Assembly: GCA_024743115.1 (NCBI GenBank)
Contig: JANSXC010000033.1
Span: 1 to 55,012 of the forward strand
DNA: 55,012 nucleotides
From: a bacterium
GTDB taxonomy: Bacteria > Planctomycetota > UBA1135 > UBA2386
Direction of reading: 5' to 3'
Position numbers and translations under genes: made by a program. Shown here piece after piece: positions 34,293 through 42,243 of this stretch. Position 1 is the first letter of the stretch. Each line of letters begins with the position of its first letter. A model generated the notes under the pieces. The model was not told the DNA's origin. It worked only from the letters and a program-made list of their open reading frames with translations, and did not search any database.

Positions 34293-35960
34293 ATGACGCG
34301 ATTCTCCTCTGCGGCCGCGATGGCCGCCGTTCTCGCCGCCAGTTCTCTCACCGGTCTCGTCGCCCAGGGCCAGCAAGCCATGGTCAACGACCCGGCTTCG
34401 CACGGTCAGGTCGGTGATGCTCGCCTGTCGCTCGACGAAGCGATCCAACTCGCGAACGGCACACTGAGCCAGTCCGCGCTGTCGGCCCTCGAGCAGGCTC
34501 AGATCACCGGCAGCGGCCCGGCCGTGACACGGATCATGGTCAACCCGATGATGATCCCGACGATCACGCTCTCGGCGCCGCTGACCGACATCGTCGGTTC
34601 GGGCAACGGCGAGGTGATGATCATGGGCATGCCGATGGGCGCCATGCAGAAGACGGTGATCCAGGCCGGCAGCGAAACCCACGCGTTCGCCGTTCGCGAT
34701 CACGAGGTCATGCTCATGGGCTTCCGGATCGTCGGTGGTCAGGTTGCCGTCGATGCCGCGATGCCCGCGCTGGCCGGACCGATGATCATGGCGCGCGTGA
34801 TGCAGTGTGAGCTCGACGGGCAGACCACGGCCGGCATCAAGCTGCACTGCACCGGCGGCGAAGAGTCGATGCTCATGGTGATGCGATCGCAGCTCACCAA
34901 CATGCCGGTCGGCATCATGATCGACGAGCAGACCTCGGGTGGTCGCTTCATGTCGACGTTCGAGTGGGTGACGCTCGACAACGTCGACGTCGGTTGTGAC
35001 CTCATGGAGAACGGCTCGGGTAACCTGTCGATGTTCATGATGTTCCGTAGCACGTTCCAGAACGGCGTCACGCTCGCCAAGAAGCGTCGCGGCAGTGCCA
35101 GTAGCCAGTCCTTCATGTTCCGGTTCACGCACATGCGCGCGACTTGCACGGGCGACGTCGTGGACATCGAGGGCGGCGCCAACGGCCTGACGATGGTGCA
35201 CCACCACACCAGTGACTGGATCGCTGGCGCCGGCAAGAAGGCGTTCTGGGTCCGGCCGCGCACGGCGCTGTTCGATATCCACGGCAGCGAGATGGTGTTC
35301 GACGGTGACGTCGACGTTGCGGGCAACCCGTTCACCCAGCGCGTCTGGCAGCAGAACAACGACTACAAGAACGGCATCGTCCGCTACGACGTCGAAGGCG
35401 CGTTGCCGAACCTGCTCTGGAACCGCTACACCAACTGCACCTTCATCGTGCCGCCGACCGCGACCTCGCCGGTCACGGTGCGCCAGAGTGAGTTCGTCAA
35501 CACGAACATCGACGGTCAGTCCGCGTTCGCCTCGGTCACGCTCGACGGCAGCTACCGCAGCGGCGGCACGCTGACGGGCAACGTCAACGAGAACAACGTC
35601 GCGCCGGGCATCATGCTCGGTGACACGACGATCTCGCCGCTCGACCCGCAGATCGGTTCGACGATCAATCTGTCGTCCGACCTGCCGCCCGGCGTCGGCC
35701 TGTTCTGGATCTTCGCGCTGTCCTACTCGCGCCCGACCACGACGATCGAGCCGGTCCGCTTCTACGGCAACCCGCTCTCGGCCGTCGTCCTGCCGGGCAT
35801 GTCGATCTACCAGAGCACGACGTCGGTCCCGCTGCCGAACACGCCCGCGCTCGCGGACGTCGAGATGTACGTCCAGGGCGCGACGATCCCGCTCTTCGGC
35901 CAGACTTGGATGCCGGAGTATCACCTGCCGCGCGGCGAGGTGGTACAGGCCCGCCTGTAA
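34293..35960 (+). CDS. Secreted methionine-rich beta-helix-like protein
   Basis: 555 residues from ATG 34293, since the open frame upstream is antisense to the transporter. The signal peptide is SSAAAMAAVLAASSLTGLV, cleaved near VAQGQ. The body is strand-rich with short hydrophobic repeats (FRIVGGQVAVDAAMPALAG, MARVMQCELDGQTTAGIKL), consistent with a parallel beta-helix of the pectate-lyase-like type. Unusually, about 30 of the first 320 residues are Met, in clusters such as MIMGMPMGAM and MFMMF. The second half has normal composition. No catalytic residues can be assigned. It may be a structural surface protein or bind a soft metal such as copper. Both ideas are inferences. Confidence 0.8.
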   Translation: MTRFSSAAAMAAVLAASSLTGLVAQGQQAMVNDPASHGQVGDARLSLDEAIQLANGTLSQSALSALEQAQITGSGPAVTRIMVNPMMIPTITLSAPLTDIVGSGNGEVMIMGMPMGAMQKTVIQAGSETHAFAVRDHEVMLMGFRIVGGQVAVDAAMPALAGPMIMARVMQCELDGQTTAGIKLHCTGGEESMLMVMRSQLTNMPVGIMIDEQTSGGRFMSTFEWVTLDNVDVGCDLMENGSGNLSMFMMFRSTFQNGVTLAKKRRGSASSQSFMFRFTHMRATCTGDVVDIEGGANGLTMVHHHTSDWIAGAGKKAFWVRPRTALFDIHGSEMVFDGDVDVAGNPFTQRVWQQNNDYKNGIVRYDVEGALPNLLWNRYTNCTFIVPPTATSPVTVRQSEFVNTNIDGQSAFASVTLDGSYRSGGTLTGNVNENNVAPGIMLGDTTISPLDPQIGSTINLSSDLPPGVGLFWIFALSYSRPTTTIEPVRFYGNPLSAVVLPGMSIYQSTTSVPLPNTPALADVEMYVQGATIPLFGQTWMPEYHLPRGEVVQARL

Positions 35961-36014
35961 GCGCGGAGGCCGTTCCCGCGTCGGTTGCTTCGGCTGAGAA
36001 GCAACCGGCCGCGC
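35961..36014 (+). terminator. Two-part hairpin after the Met-rich gene
   Basis: Immediately after the stop, CGGTTGCTT (35982-35990) pairs with AAGCAACCG (35999-36007) around an 8-base loop. An outer GCGCGG (35961-35966) can pair with CCGCGC (36009-36014). The inner stem is 9 bp perfect. No T-tract follows, so termination may be imperfect or assisted. Confidence 0.55.
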
Positions 36015-36140
36015 GGCATTCTGCGTGGCGGGGCTGACCACGCGGTGCACCCGGGATAGCCGGTTGTTGTAGCACTCTTCCCTCGCGGCTTGCGGCCCTG
36101 CAGCTTGCATCGGCCCGGGCCTGCGGCATTCTCGCGGACC

Positions 36141-37193
36141 ATGTCCGATCGCGCCGACTTTCGCAGTGACACGATGACCGTGCCGACGCCGGCGATGCGG
36201 GCGGCGATGTCGGCGGCGGACGTGGGCGACGATGTGTGGGGTGAGGATCCGACGGTTGCCGAGCTCGAGCGCGCGGGCGCAGGGGCGCTCGGCAAAGAGG
36301 CGGCCGTGTTCACGCCTTCTGGCACGATGGCGAACCAGCTCGCGATCCACGTGCACTGCCGACCGGGCGACGAGCTGATCTGCGAATCGCGCAGTCACGT
36401 TTTCCTCTACGAGGGTGGCGCGGTGGCGCGGTTGTCCGGCACGCAGATTCGCACGGTCGAGGCCGCGAGCGGATTCCTCGACCCCGCGGCGATCGCGGCG
36501 GCCGTCCGCAGCGATGATCCGCACTACCCGCGCTCGCGACTGCTCGTGCTCGAGAACACGCACAACATGGCCGGTGGGCGCGTGCTCGATGTGGCGGGGA
36601 TGGCGGCGCGGAGCGAAGTTGCGAAGGCCCACGGCATGCAGGTCCACGTCGACGGTGCGCGGCTGGCGAATGCGGCCGTCGCGCTCGGTTGTTCGATGGC
36701 GGAACTCACGGCGGCGGTCGACAGCACGACACTCTGTCTCAGTAAGGGGCTCGGGGCGCCCGTCGGGTCGTTGCTCGCGGGCACCGCGGAGTTCGTCTAC
36801 GAGGCGCGCCGCGCGCGGAAGGCTTTTGGCGGCGCGATGCGTCAGGCCGGGGTGATCGCGGCGGCCGGACTCCTGGCCCTCAACGATGGGCCGGCGGCTC
36901 TCGTCGGCGATCACGAGCGAGCCCGGCGTCTCGCCACTGGCTTGGCCGAGTTGCCGTTCGGCAGCGTCGACGTCGCGACTACGGATACGAACATCGTGAT
37001 GTTCGATCTGCACGAGCCGGCGGGTGGTCGGGGCGCGGTGCGGGCCGCCGCCGAGTTCGTTGCCCACCTGGCAGAGCATGGCGTGCTCGCGGCGCCGACG
37101 ACGCCATTCCGCGTCCGCTTCGTCCTGCATCGTGACCTGACCGACGCCGACGTCGATCGCGCGCTGGCTGCCAGCGCGAAGTTTGGCGGCTGA
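36141..37193 (+). CDS. ltaE: Low-specificity L-threonine aldolase
   Basis: 350 residues from ATG 36141. This PLP enzyme splits threonine or allo-threonine to glycine and acetaldehyde. The N-terminus FRSDTMTVPTPAMRAAM is the family entry (R-S-D-T-x-T). GEDPTVAELE and FTPSGTMANQLA form the cofactor cradle. VHVDGARLANAAVAL contains the PLP-contacting Asp. TLCLSKGLGAPVGS carries the Schiff-base lysine (S-K-G-L-x-A-P-x-G-S). All expected residues are present, and the length is normal. Confidence 0.93.
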   Translation: MSDRADFRSDTMTVPTPAMRAAMSAADVGDDVWGEDPTVAELERAGAGALGKEAAVFTPSGTMANQLAIHVHCRPGDELICESRSHVFLYEGGAVARLSGTQIRTVEAASGFLDPAAIAAAVRSDDPHYPRSRLLVLENTHNMAGGRVLDVAGMAARSEVAKAHGMQVHVDGARLANAAVALGCSMAELTAAVDSTTLCLSKGLGAPVGSLLAGTAEFVYEARRARKAFGGAMRQAGVIAAAGLLALNDGPAALVGDHERARRLATGLAELPFGSVDVATTDTNIVMFDLHEPAGGRGAVRAAAEFVAHLAEHGVLAAPTTPFRVRFVLHRDLTDADVDRALAASAKFGG

Positions 37194-37275
37194 ACGGTTG
37201 GCGCGAGCCGCCCGCCAGCTACCCTACTGCGCTCGTCTTCCGTAACAGCGACGCCGTATCCCAAGGATCCAGAAC

Positions 37276-38607
37276 GTGAGCATCTTCAAGGCCTACGACA
37301 TTCGTGGCACCTACCCCGACCAGATCGATGCCGAGATCGCCAAGAAGATCGGCGCGGCCATGGTGCGCTTCCTCGACGCCAAGCGGCTCGTCGTCGGTCG
37401 GGACATGCGTACCATGGCGCCCGAGATCCAGGACGCGGTCATCGACGGGATGCTCTCGCAGGGCTGCGACGTGGTGGATATCGGACTCGCCTCGACGCCG
37501 ATGGTCTACTACGGCATCGGCAAGCAGCCCTGCGACGGCGGTCTGGCGGTGACGGCGTCGCACAACCCGAAGGAATACATCGGTTTCAAGCTGTGTCGTG
37601 CCGAGGCGCGGCCGATGTCGGCCGACACCGGGATCAAGGACATCCAGAAGCTCGTCGAGGCCGACGACTTCCCGGCGGCCGCCCGCGCGGGCAAGCGCGA
37701 ACACGTCGACCTCATGAACGACTGGGTCGAGCACATTGCGGGATTCGCACAGGGTATCGAGCCGATGAAGATCGCCGTGGACTACGCCAACGGCATGGGC
37801 GCCAATGAATCGCCTGCGATCTTCGACAAGATCCCGGGGCTCGAGATCGTGTCGCTCTACCCGGAACTCGACGGCACGTTCCCGAATCACGAGGCCAATC
37901 CGCTCAAGGAGAGCAACCTCGACGAGCTGCGCGAGCTCGTGAGCAAGACCGGCGCGACGATGGGTCTGTCGTTCGACGGCGACGCGGATCGCTGCGCGTT
38001 CGTCGACGAGGCGGGGCGGACCGTGCACGCGGATCTCATCACGGTGATCCTCGCTCGTGGCATGTTGGAGCGGCATCCGGGCAAGGGCATCATCTACGAC
38101 CTGCGGTCGAGCAAGGTCGTCCGCGAGGAGATCGAACGCCTCGGCGGCCGGCCCGTGCGCGAGCGCGTCGGTCACTCGTTCATGAAGGAGACGATGCGGA
38201 AGGAGGACTGCATTGGGGGCGGCGAACTCTCGGGTCACTTCTACTTCGCCGAGAACTTCTACACGGACTGCGGCGTGCTCGCGGCGATTCTCGTCCTCAA
38301 CCAGCTCAGCGCGGAAGGCTCGACGCTCAAGGCGGCGGCAGATGCGCTGCGCAAGTACTACCCGACGGGCGAGATCAACTTCCGCGTCGAGGACAAGATG
38401 GAGCGTATGAAGCTCGTCGAATCGACGTTCGCCGATGGCGAGGTTGACTGGCTCGACGGGGTGACCGTGACCTATTCCGACTGGTGGGTCAACGTGCGCC
38501 CGAGCAACACGGAGCCGTACCTGCGCATGTGCCTCGAGGCGGACACGTCCGAGCTCATGGAACAGAAGAAGCAGGAGCTGTTCGCGATCCTCGGGCAGCC
38601 GGTCTGA
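37276..38607 (+). CDS. Phosphomannomutase/phosphoglucomutase
   Basis: 443 residues from GTG 37276. It interconverts hexose-1- and hexose-6-phosphates for glycan precursors. The AYDIRG N-terminus, the phosphoserine loop LAVTASHNPKEYIGFKL, the metal site SFDGDADRCAF, the sugar-specificity loop GGGELSGHFYF and the phosphate-binding SNTEPYLRM near the end are all present in order. This four-domain pattern is complete. The SAM hydrolase gene starts 7 bases later, so they may share a transcript with arginase. Confidence 0.93.
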   Translation: MSIFKAYDIRGTYPDQIDAEIAKKIGAAMVRFLDAKRLVVGRDMRTMAPEIQDAVIDGMLSQGCDVVDIGLASTPMVYYGIGKQPCDGGLAVTASHNPKEYIGFKLCRAEARPMSADTGIKDIQKLVEADDFPAAARAGKREHVDLMNDWVEHIAGFAQGIEPMKIAVDYANGMGANESPAIFDKIPGLEIVSLYPELDGTFPNHEANPLKESNLDELRELVSKTGATMGLSFDGDADRCAFVDEAGRTVHADLITVILARGMLERHPGKGIIYDLRSSKVVREEIERLGGRPVRERVGHSFMKETMRKEDCIGGGELSGHFYFAENFYTDCGVLAAILVLNQLSAEGSTLKAAADALRKYYPTGEINFRVEDKMERMKLVESTFADGEVDWLDGVTVTYSDWWVNVRPSNTEPYLRMCLEADTSELMEQKKQELFAILGQPV

Positions 38608-38614
38608 CGCGGCG

Positions 38615-39415
38615 ATGCATCCACGGCCCTCGGGCATCGTCACGTTGCTGACCGATTTCGGGGTCAAGGATCCCTACGTCGGCATCATGAAGGGCGCGCT
38701 GCTGCAGCGGTCGCCCAAGATCACGATCGTCGATCTCTGCCACGCGATCCCGCCGCAAGAGGTGGCGGTCGGAGCCTTCGGTTTGGCTGCGGCGATCGGC
38801 CGGTTCCCCGATGGCACCGTGCATGTCGGGGTCGTCGATCCGGGCGTCGGCACGCATCGACGCATGCTCGCGGCTTCGGTTCACGGTTGCTATTGGATCG
38901 GGCCGGACAACGGTCTGCTCGGAACGGTTCTGGGGCCAACGGTCGCGAACGCGACGCCAGGTTCTCCTGGTGGACCGGTCGCCGAAGTGCGCGAGATCGA
39001 TTGCGAACGTCTCGGGACCGCGCCGGAATCTCGGACCTTCCACGGGCGCGATGTCTTCGGGCCCGTTGCCGCGTGGCTTGCTGCCGGACGCTACGGCTTC
39101 TCGGCGCTCGGGCCGCGCGTCGAGGACCCGGTGATGCCGACCGACTCGGGCGGCGTGGGCGACGGCCGAATCGTGTATGTCGACGGCTTCGGCAATCTCG
39201 TTACGGACGTAGCCGGCGCGGCGATCGAAGGCGCGCGGAACGTGTTCGTCGGTGGGCGCGTGGTCCCGATCCATGCGACCTACGGCGAGGTCGCCGAGGG
39301 TGAGTTGCTCGCGCTCGTCGGCTCGTTCGGTTTGCTCGAGATCGCGCAGAACTGCGGCAACGCCGCCAGAACCCTGGGTGTCGAGCGCGGTGCCACGATA
39401 GAACTGCGGTCATGA
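38615..39415 (+). CDS. SAM hydroxide adenosyltransferase (DUF62 family)
   Basis: 266 residues. This family converts S-adenosylmethionine plus water to adenosine and methionine. It is related to fluorinase and chlorinase. Key motifs are TLLTDFGVKDPYVG, VHVGVVDPGVGTHRR, YWIGPDNGLLG, FHGRDVFGPVA and YVDGFGNLVTD. The overlap with arginase (ATGA) makes co-translation likely. No Leu-Ser-rich halogenase-type insertion is seen, so hydrolysis is the expected reaction. Physiological role in bacteria is not settled. Confidence 0.9.
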   Translation: MHPRPSGIVTLLTDFGVKDPYVGIMKGALLQRSPKITIVDLCHAIPPQEVAVGAFGLAAAIGRFPDGTVHVGVVDPGVGTHRRMLAASVHGCYWIGPDNGLLGTVLGPTVANATPGSPGGPVAEVREIDCERLGTAPESRTFHGRDVFGPVAAWLAAGRYGFSALGPRVEDPVMPTDSGGVGDGRIVYVDGFGNLVTDVAGAAIEGARNVFVGGRVVPIHATYGEVAEGELLALVGSFGLLEIAQNCGNAARTLGVERGATIELRS

Positions 39416-40359
39416 CCGAGTCCGCTGCCGTTCCGCCATCCGAAACTGCGAAGACCATGCTGCGCCTGTTGGGCGTGCCGATGGACCTCGGGGCCGGGCG
39501 GCGCGGGGTCGACATGGGCCCGTCCGCGATTCGGATCGCGGGCGTGCGTGCCGCACTGGAGAAGCTCGGCTACGGGGTGACCGACGACGGCGACGTCGGC
39601 GTGCCTGCGCCGGAAACCCGGGATCCCGGACCGACGAACGCGCGCTACCTCGACCCGATCTACCACGTCTGCAACCGCCTGCGGCTGCGCGTGCGGCGCG
39701 CGTTGGAGGCGGGCGACGTTCCCGTAGTGCTCGGTGGGGATCACAGCATCGCGATGGGCACCGTGTCAGGCGTTGCAGAGCACTACCGCAACCAGGGTCA
39801 CAAGATCGGACTGATCTGGGTCGATGCGCACGCGGACATGAACACGCCGGATAGTTCGCCGAGCGGCAACGTGCACGGCATGCCGCTCGCGACGTTGCTC
39901 GGACAGGGTCACCCGCGGCTCGTGGAGATGGGTGGGTTCCATCCCAAGGTCGAACCCCAGCACGTGTGTTTGATCGGCATCCGTGACATCGACGCGACGG
40001 AGCGCGAGATCGTCAAGCGCTCGGGCATCCATGCCTACACGATGCGCGACGTCGACGAGCGCGGCATGCGTGCGATCATGGAGGAGTCGATCGGCTTCGT
40101 GACCGCGGGCACCGCCGGGTTCCACGTCTCGTACGACCTGGATGGCATGGATCCGCGCGACGTGCCAGGAACGGGCACTCCGGTGAAGGGTGGAATCAGC
40201 TGGCGCGAGGCCAACCTGCTCATGGAGATGGTCAGCGATACGAAGCGGATGCTGAGCCTCGAGGTGACAGAACTGAACCCGATCCTGGACGTGAAGAACC
40301 AGTCGGGTGAGGTCGCTGTGGACGTGATCCTCAGCGCCTTTGGAAAACGGATTCTGTAA
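39412..40359 (+). CDS. rocF: Arginase
   Basis: 315 residues. Hydrolyses L-arginine to ornithine and urea with a bimetallic manganese site. Ligands are visible in VLGGDHSIAMG, IWVDAHADMNTP and VSYDLDGMDPRDVPGTGTP. The second and third carry the D-x-H-x-D and D-x-D ligand sets. GNVHGMPLATLLG is the substrate-loop signature of arginases as opposed to agmatinases. The start overlaps the SAM hydrolase stop. The following gene is convergent with a 12-base gap. Confidence 0.93.
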   Translation: MTESAAVPPSETAKTMLRLLGVPMDLGAGRRGVDMGPSAIRIAGVRAALEKLGYGVTDDGDVGVPAPETRDPGPTNARYLDPIYHVCNRLRLRVRRALEAGDVPVVLGGDHSIAMGTVSGVAEHYRNQGHKIGLIWVDAHADMNTPDSSPSGNVHGMPLATLLGQGHPRLVEMGGFHPKVEPQHVCLIGIRDIDATEREIVKRSGIHAYTMRDVDERGMRAIMEESIGFVTAGTAGFHVSYDLDGMDPRDVPGTGTPVKGGISWREANLLMEMVSDTKRMLSLEVTELNPILDVKNQSGEVAVDVILSAFGKRIL

Positions 40360-40371
40360 GGACCGCGGCGG

Positions 40372-42135
40372 CTACAGCTGCGAGCGATACGTGTCCCACA
40401 TGACTTCCTGCCACGGGTTCCACGAGCGGGTCCACTGACCCGGAGACTCGATCTGCATGAATCGGTCCATGTAGTCGAAGTAGGCTGGATGGTTCCAGGC
40501 GCCTTCGAGGTTCATGAACCGCGCGGCCAGCGTCTGCCCGACCCAGGCGTTGGCCGTGCAACAGCGTCGATAGGGATCGCCCATCCAGTTCGAATCGTCG
40601 GCCGAGATCTGGTGCGTGTGGCGATTGCCCCACTCGGGCAGGTTGGCGTAGGTCGCGTTGTAGCCGCCATAGCCCCAGTTGTAGATGCCGGGAGAGGTCT
40701 CCTGGACGTAGAACGTCTGGCAGTCCTCGCCGAACGAACTGCGGTTGTTCGGGTGGCTCGGGCCGAAATAGCCGGACGGATGCGTCTGCCCGATCGACAG
40801 CAGGGTGGCGTCGTTGAGCACGCCGCCCGCGAAGAGGATCGGGAACTTGCGGCCGCTGCCCTGGCCGCCTTCGCCGGGCCACCAGGCGCCGTTCGTGGCA
40901 TTGGCATAGAAGTCGATGCCGATCTGCGTCAGGCCAACGACGAGGTCGCGCTTCTGCGCGGCGGGCACGTCGAGCTGCGCGAGCAGGGCGCCGGTGCCGT
41001 ACTCGGAACAGAAGTCGCGCGAGTAGTCGAGCATGTTGTCGACCGGGTGCATGTAGCGGCCGGTCCACCCCGAGATGTGCTCGAGCCAGACGCGTTCGAA
41101 CTTCGGCGCCATCGTCGCGAAGTCCGGCGGCGTGCCGGCCGCGGGAATGCTCGCGAGCCGGTGGTAGTCCAGCTGCTCCTCGCGGTAGCGTACGGTCTTG
41201 TCCGTGCCGGTGTAGGGCGGGCGGAACGCATCGGCCTCGGGTTCGGTCGCCAGCACCGTGAGGATCGCGGCGGTCTTGAGCTGTGAGAACGAGCCGTTCG
41301 ACGCGGGCGTCATCTGACTGATGACCGAGATCAGGCTGCTGTCGTTCTGGACGACGAGTGGCGTGATTTCGCTGACGCCGATGGCGACGTTGAGTGCGGG
41401 TTGGTAGCGACCGTTCTGATAGGGGGCGAAGAGGTCGCTGTCGTAGCCGTGCAGGCCGGTCGTGTCCGGGTTGATCATCGAGCCGTTGATCGTGCGGCCG
41501 GATACGACCGTCGTTGCGGGCGTGATGTCGACGATCGACACGGGGCCGAGGACCCACCAGTCGCCGTTGCAGAACTGACCGACGGGCATGGGTTCGTCGA
41601 AGCGCCAGGTGATGCCCCATTGGGAGATCGACGTTGCGAGGGTCTGCGAGCCGCCGCCGCCGCCGCCGCCGCCGCCACCGCCGCCACCGCCGCCGGTGTT
41701 CTCGATACGCACGCCGTTGCTCACGGCGATGACGCTGGTATTACCAGCAGGGTCCGACGCGCGTACGCTCACGAACAGGTCCTGTCCTGGTGACAGGACG
41801 AGCCCCGAATGGCTCGCGGTCGTGGCGGTTCCGGTGCTCTCCCAGCCGGCGACCTCGGTGCCGCCCGGAGAGGTGCCGATGGCCCAGGTGTAGCCCGCGA
41901 TCGTGCCCGAGTCGTCCCAGAAGCCGGTCCAGTTCGCCGCGATCTCGGTGGTGGAAGCCTGGGTGTCGATATCGGCGCCGGGGCCGTCGTTGACCGTGCC
42001 GGCGACCGGTGGCGTGGTGTCGACGCCCGAGTTCTCGGTGCCGCCGCCGCCGCTGCCGCAGGCAGCGAGGGTCAGGGCGACCAGCGAGGTGAGCACCAGG
42101 TGAGCAGGGCGAGGACCGCTAGGAGAAGGGCTCAT
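40372..42135 (-). CDS. Lipoprotein with fibronectin-like N-domain, polyglycine linker and unknown C-terminal domain
   Basis: 587 residues. The signal peptide ends in the lipobox LTLAAC, followed by a Gly/Ser spacer. Residues about 40-145 resemble a fibronectin-type III unit (YTWAIGTSPGGTEVAGW, LFVSVRASDPAGNTS). A run of about 15 glycines then separates it from a large C-terminal domain of about 400 residues rich in Trp, Tyr and His (FCNGDWWVLGPVSIVD, IYNWGYGGYNATYANLPEW). I do not recognise that domain. Metal or carbohydrate binding would fit the aromatic content. The gene is minus strand within a run of plus-strand metabolic genes, and divergent from fhs. Confidence 0.78.
   Translation of the reverse strand: MSPSPSGPRPAHLVLTSLVALTLAACGSGGGGTENSGVDTTPPVAGTVNDGPGADIDTQASTTEIAANWTGFWDDSGTIAGYTWAIGTSPGGTEVAGWESTGTATTASHSGLVLSPGQDLFVSVRASDPAGNTSVIAVSNGVRIENTGGGGGGGGGGGGGGGSQTLATSISQWGITWRFDEPMPVGQFCNGDWWVLGPVSIVDITPATTVVSGRTINGSMINPDTTGLHGYDSDLFAPYQNGRYQPALNVAIGVSEITPLVVQNDSSLISVISQMTPASNGSFSQLKTAAILTVLATEPEADAFRPPYTGTDKTVRYREEQLDYHRLASIPAAGTPPDFATMAPKFERVWLEHISGWTGRYMHPVDNMLDYSRDFCSEYGTGALLAQLDVPAAQKRDLVVGLTQIGIDFYANATNGAWWPGEGGQGSGRKFPILFAGGVLNDATLLSIGQTHPSGYFGPSHPNNRSSFGEDCQTFYVQETSPGIYNWGYGGYNATYANLPEWGNRHTHQISADDSNWMGDPYRRCCTANAWVGQTLAARFMNLEGAWNHPAYFDYMDRFMQIESPGQWTRSWNPWQEVMWDTYRSQL
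41650..41696. repeat. Near-perfect GCC triplet run coding the polyglycine linker
   Basis: A run of CCG/CCA triplets on the plus strand (GGC/GGT on the coding strand). Being a triplet tract inside an exported protein, it may vary in length in frame. Confidence 0.9.
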
Positions 42136-42243
42136 GACTCTGCCTTATCGGCCGGTATTTGCCGTCTGCCGCAGCGGGGTCCCGGATCGGGACGCGGTTG
42201 CTGTCGCATCATGGGAGCCGGATCGCTATCGTGCTCCGCCCTC

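Noticed and set aside
34197..37130. 977-residue minus-strand open frame
   Set aside because: It is antisense to the Met-rich protein and threonine aldolase. Its sequence is Arg/His/Asp-rich filler typical of antisense frames in GC-rich DNA and has no motif.
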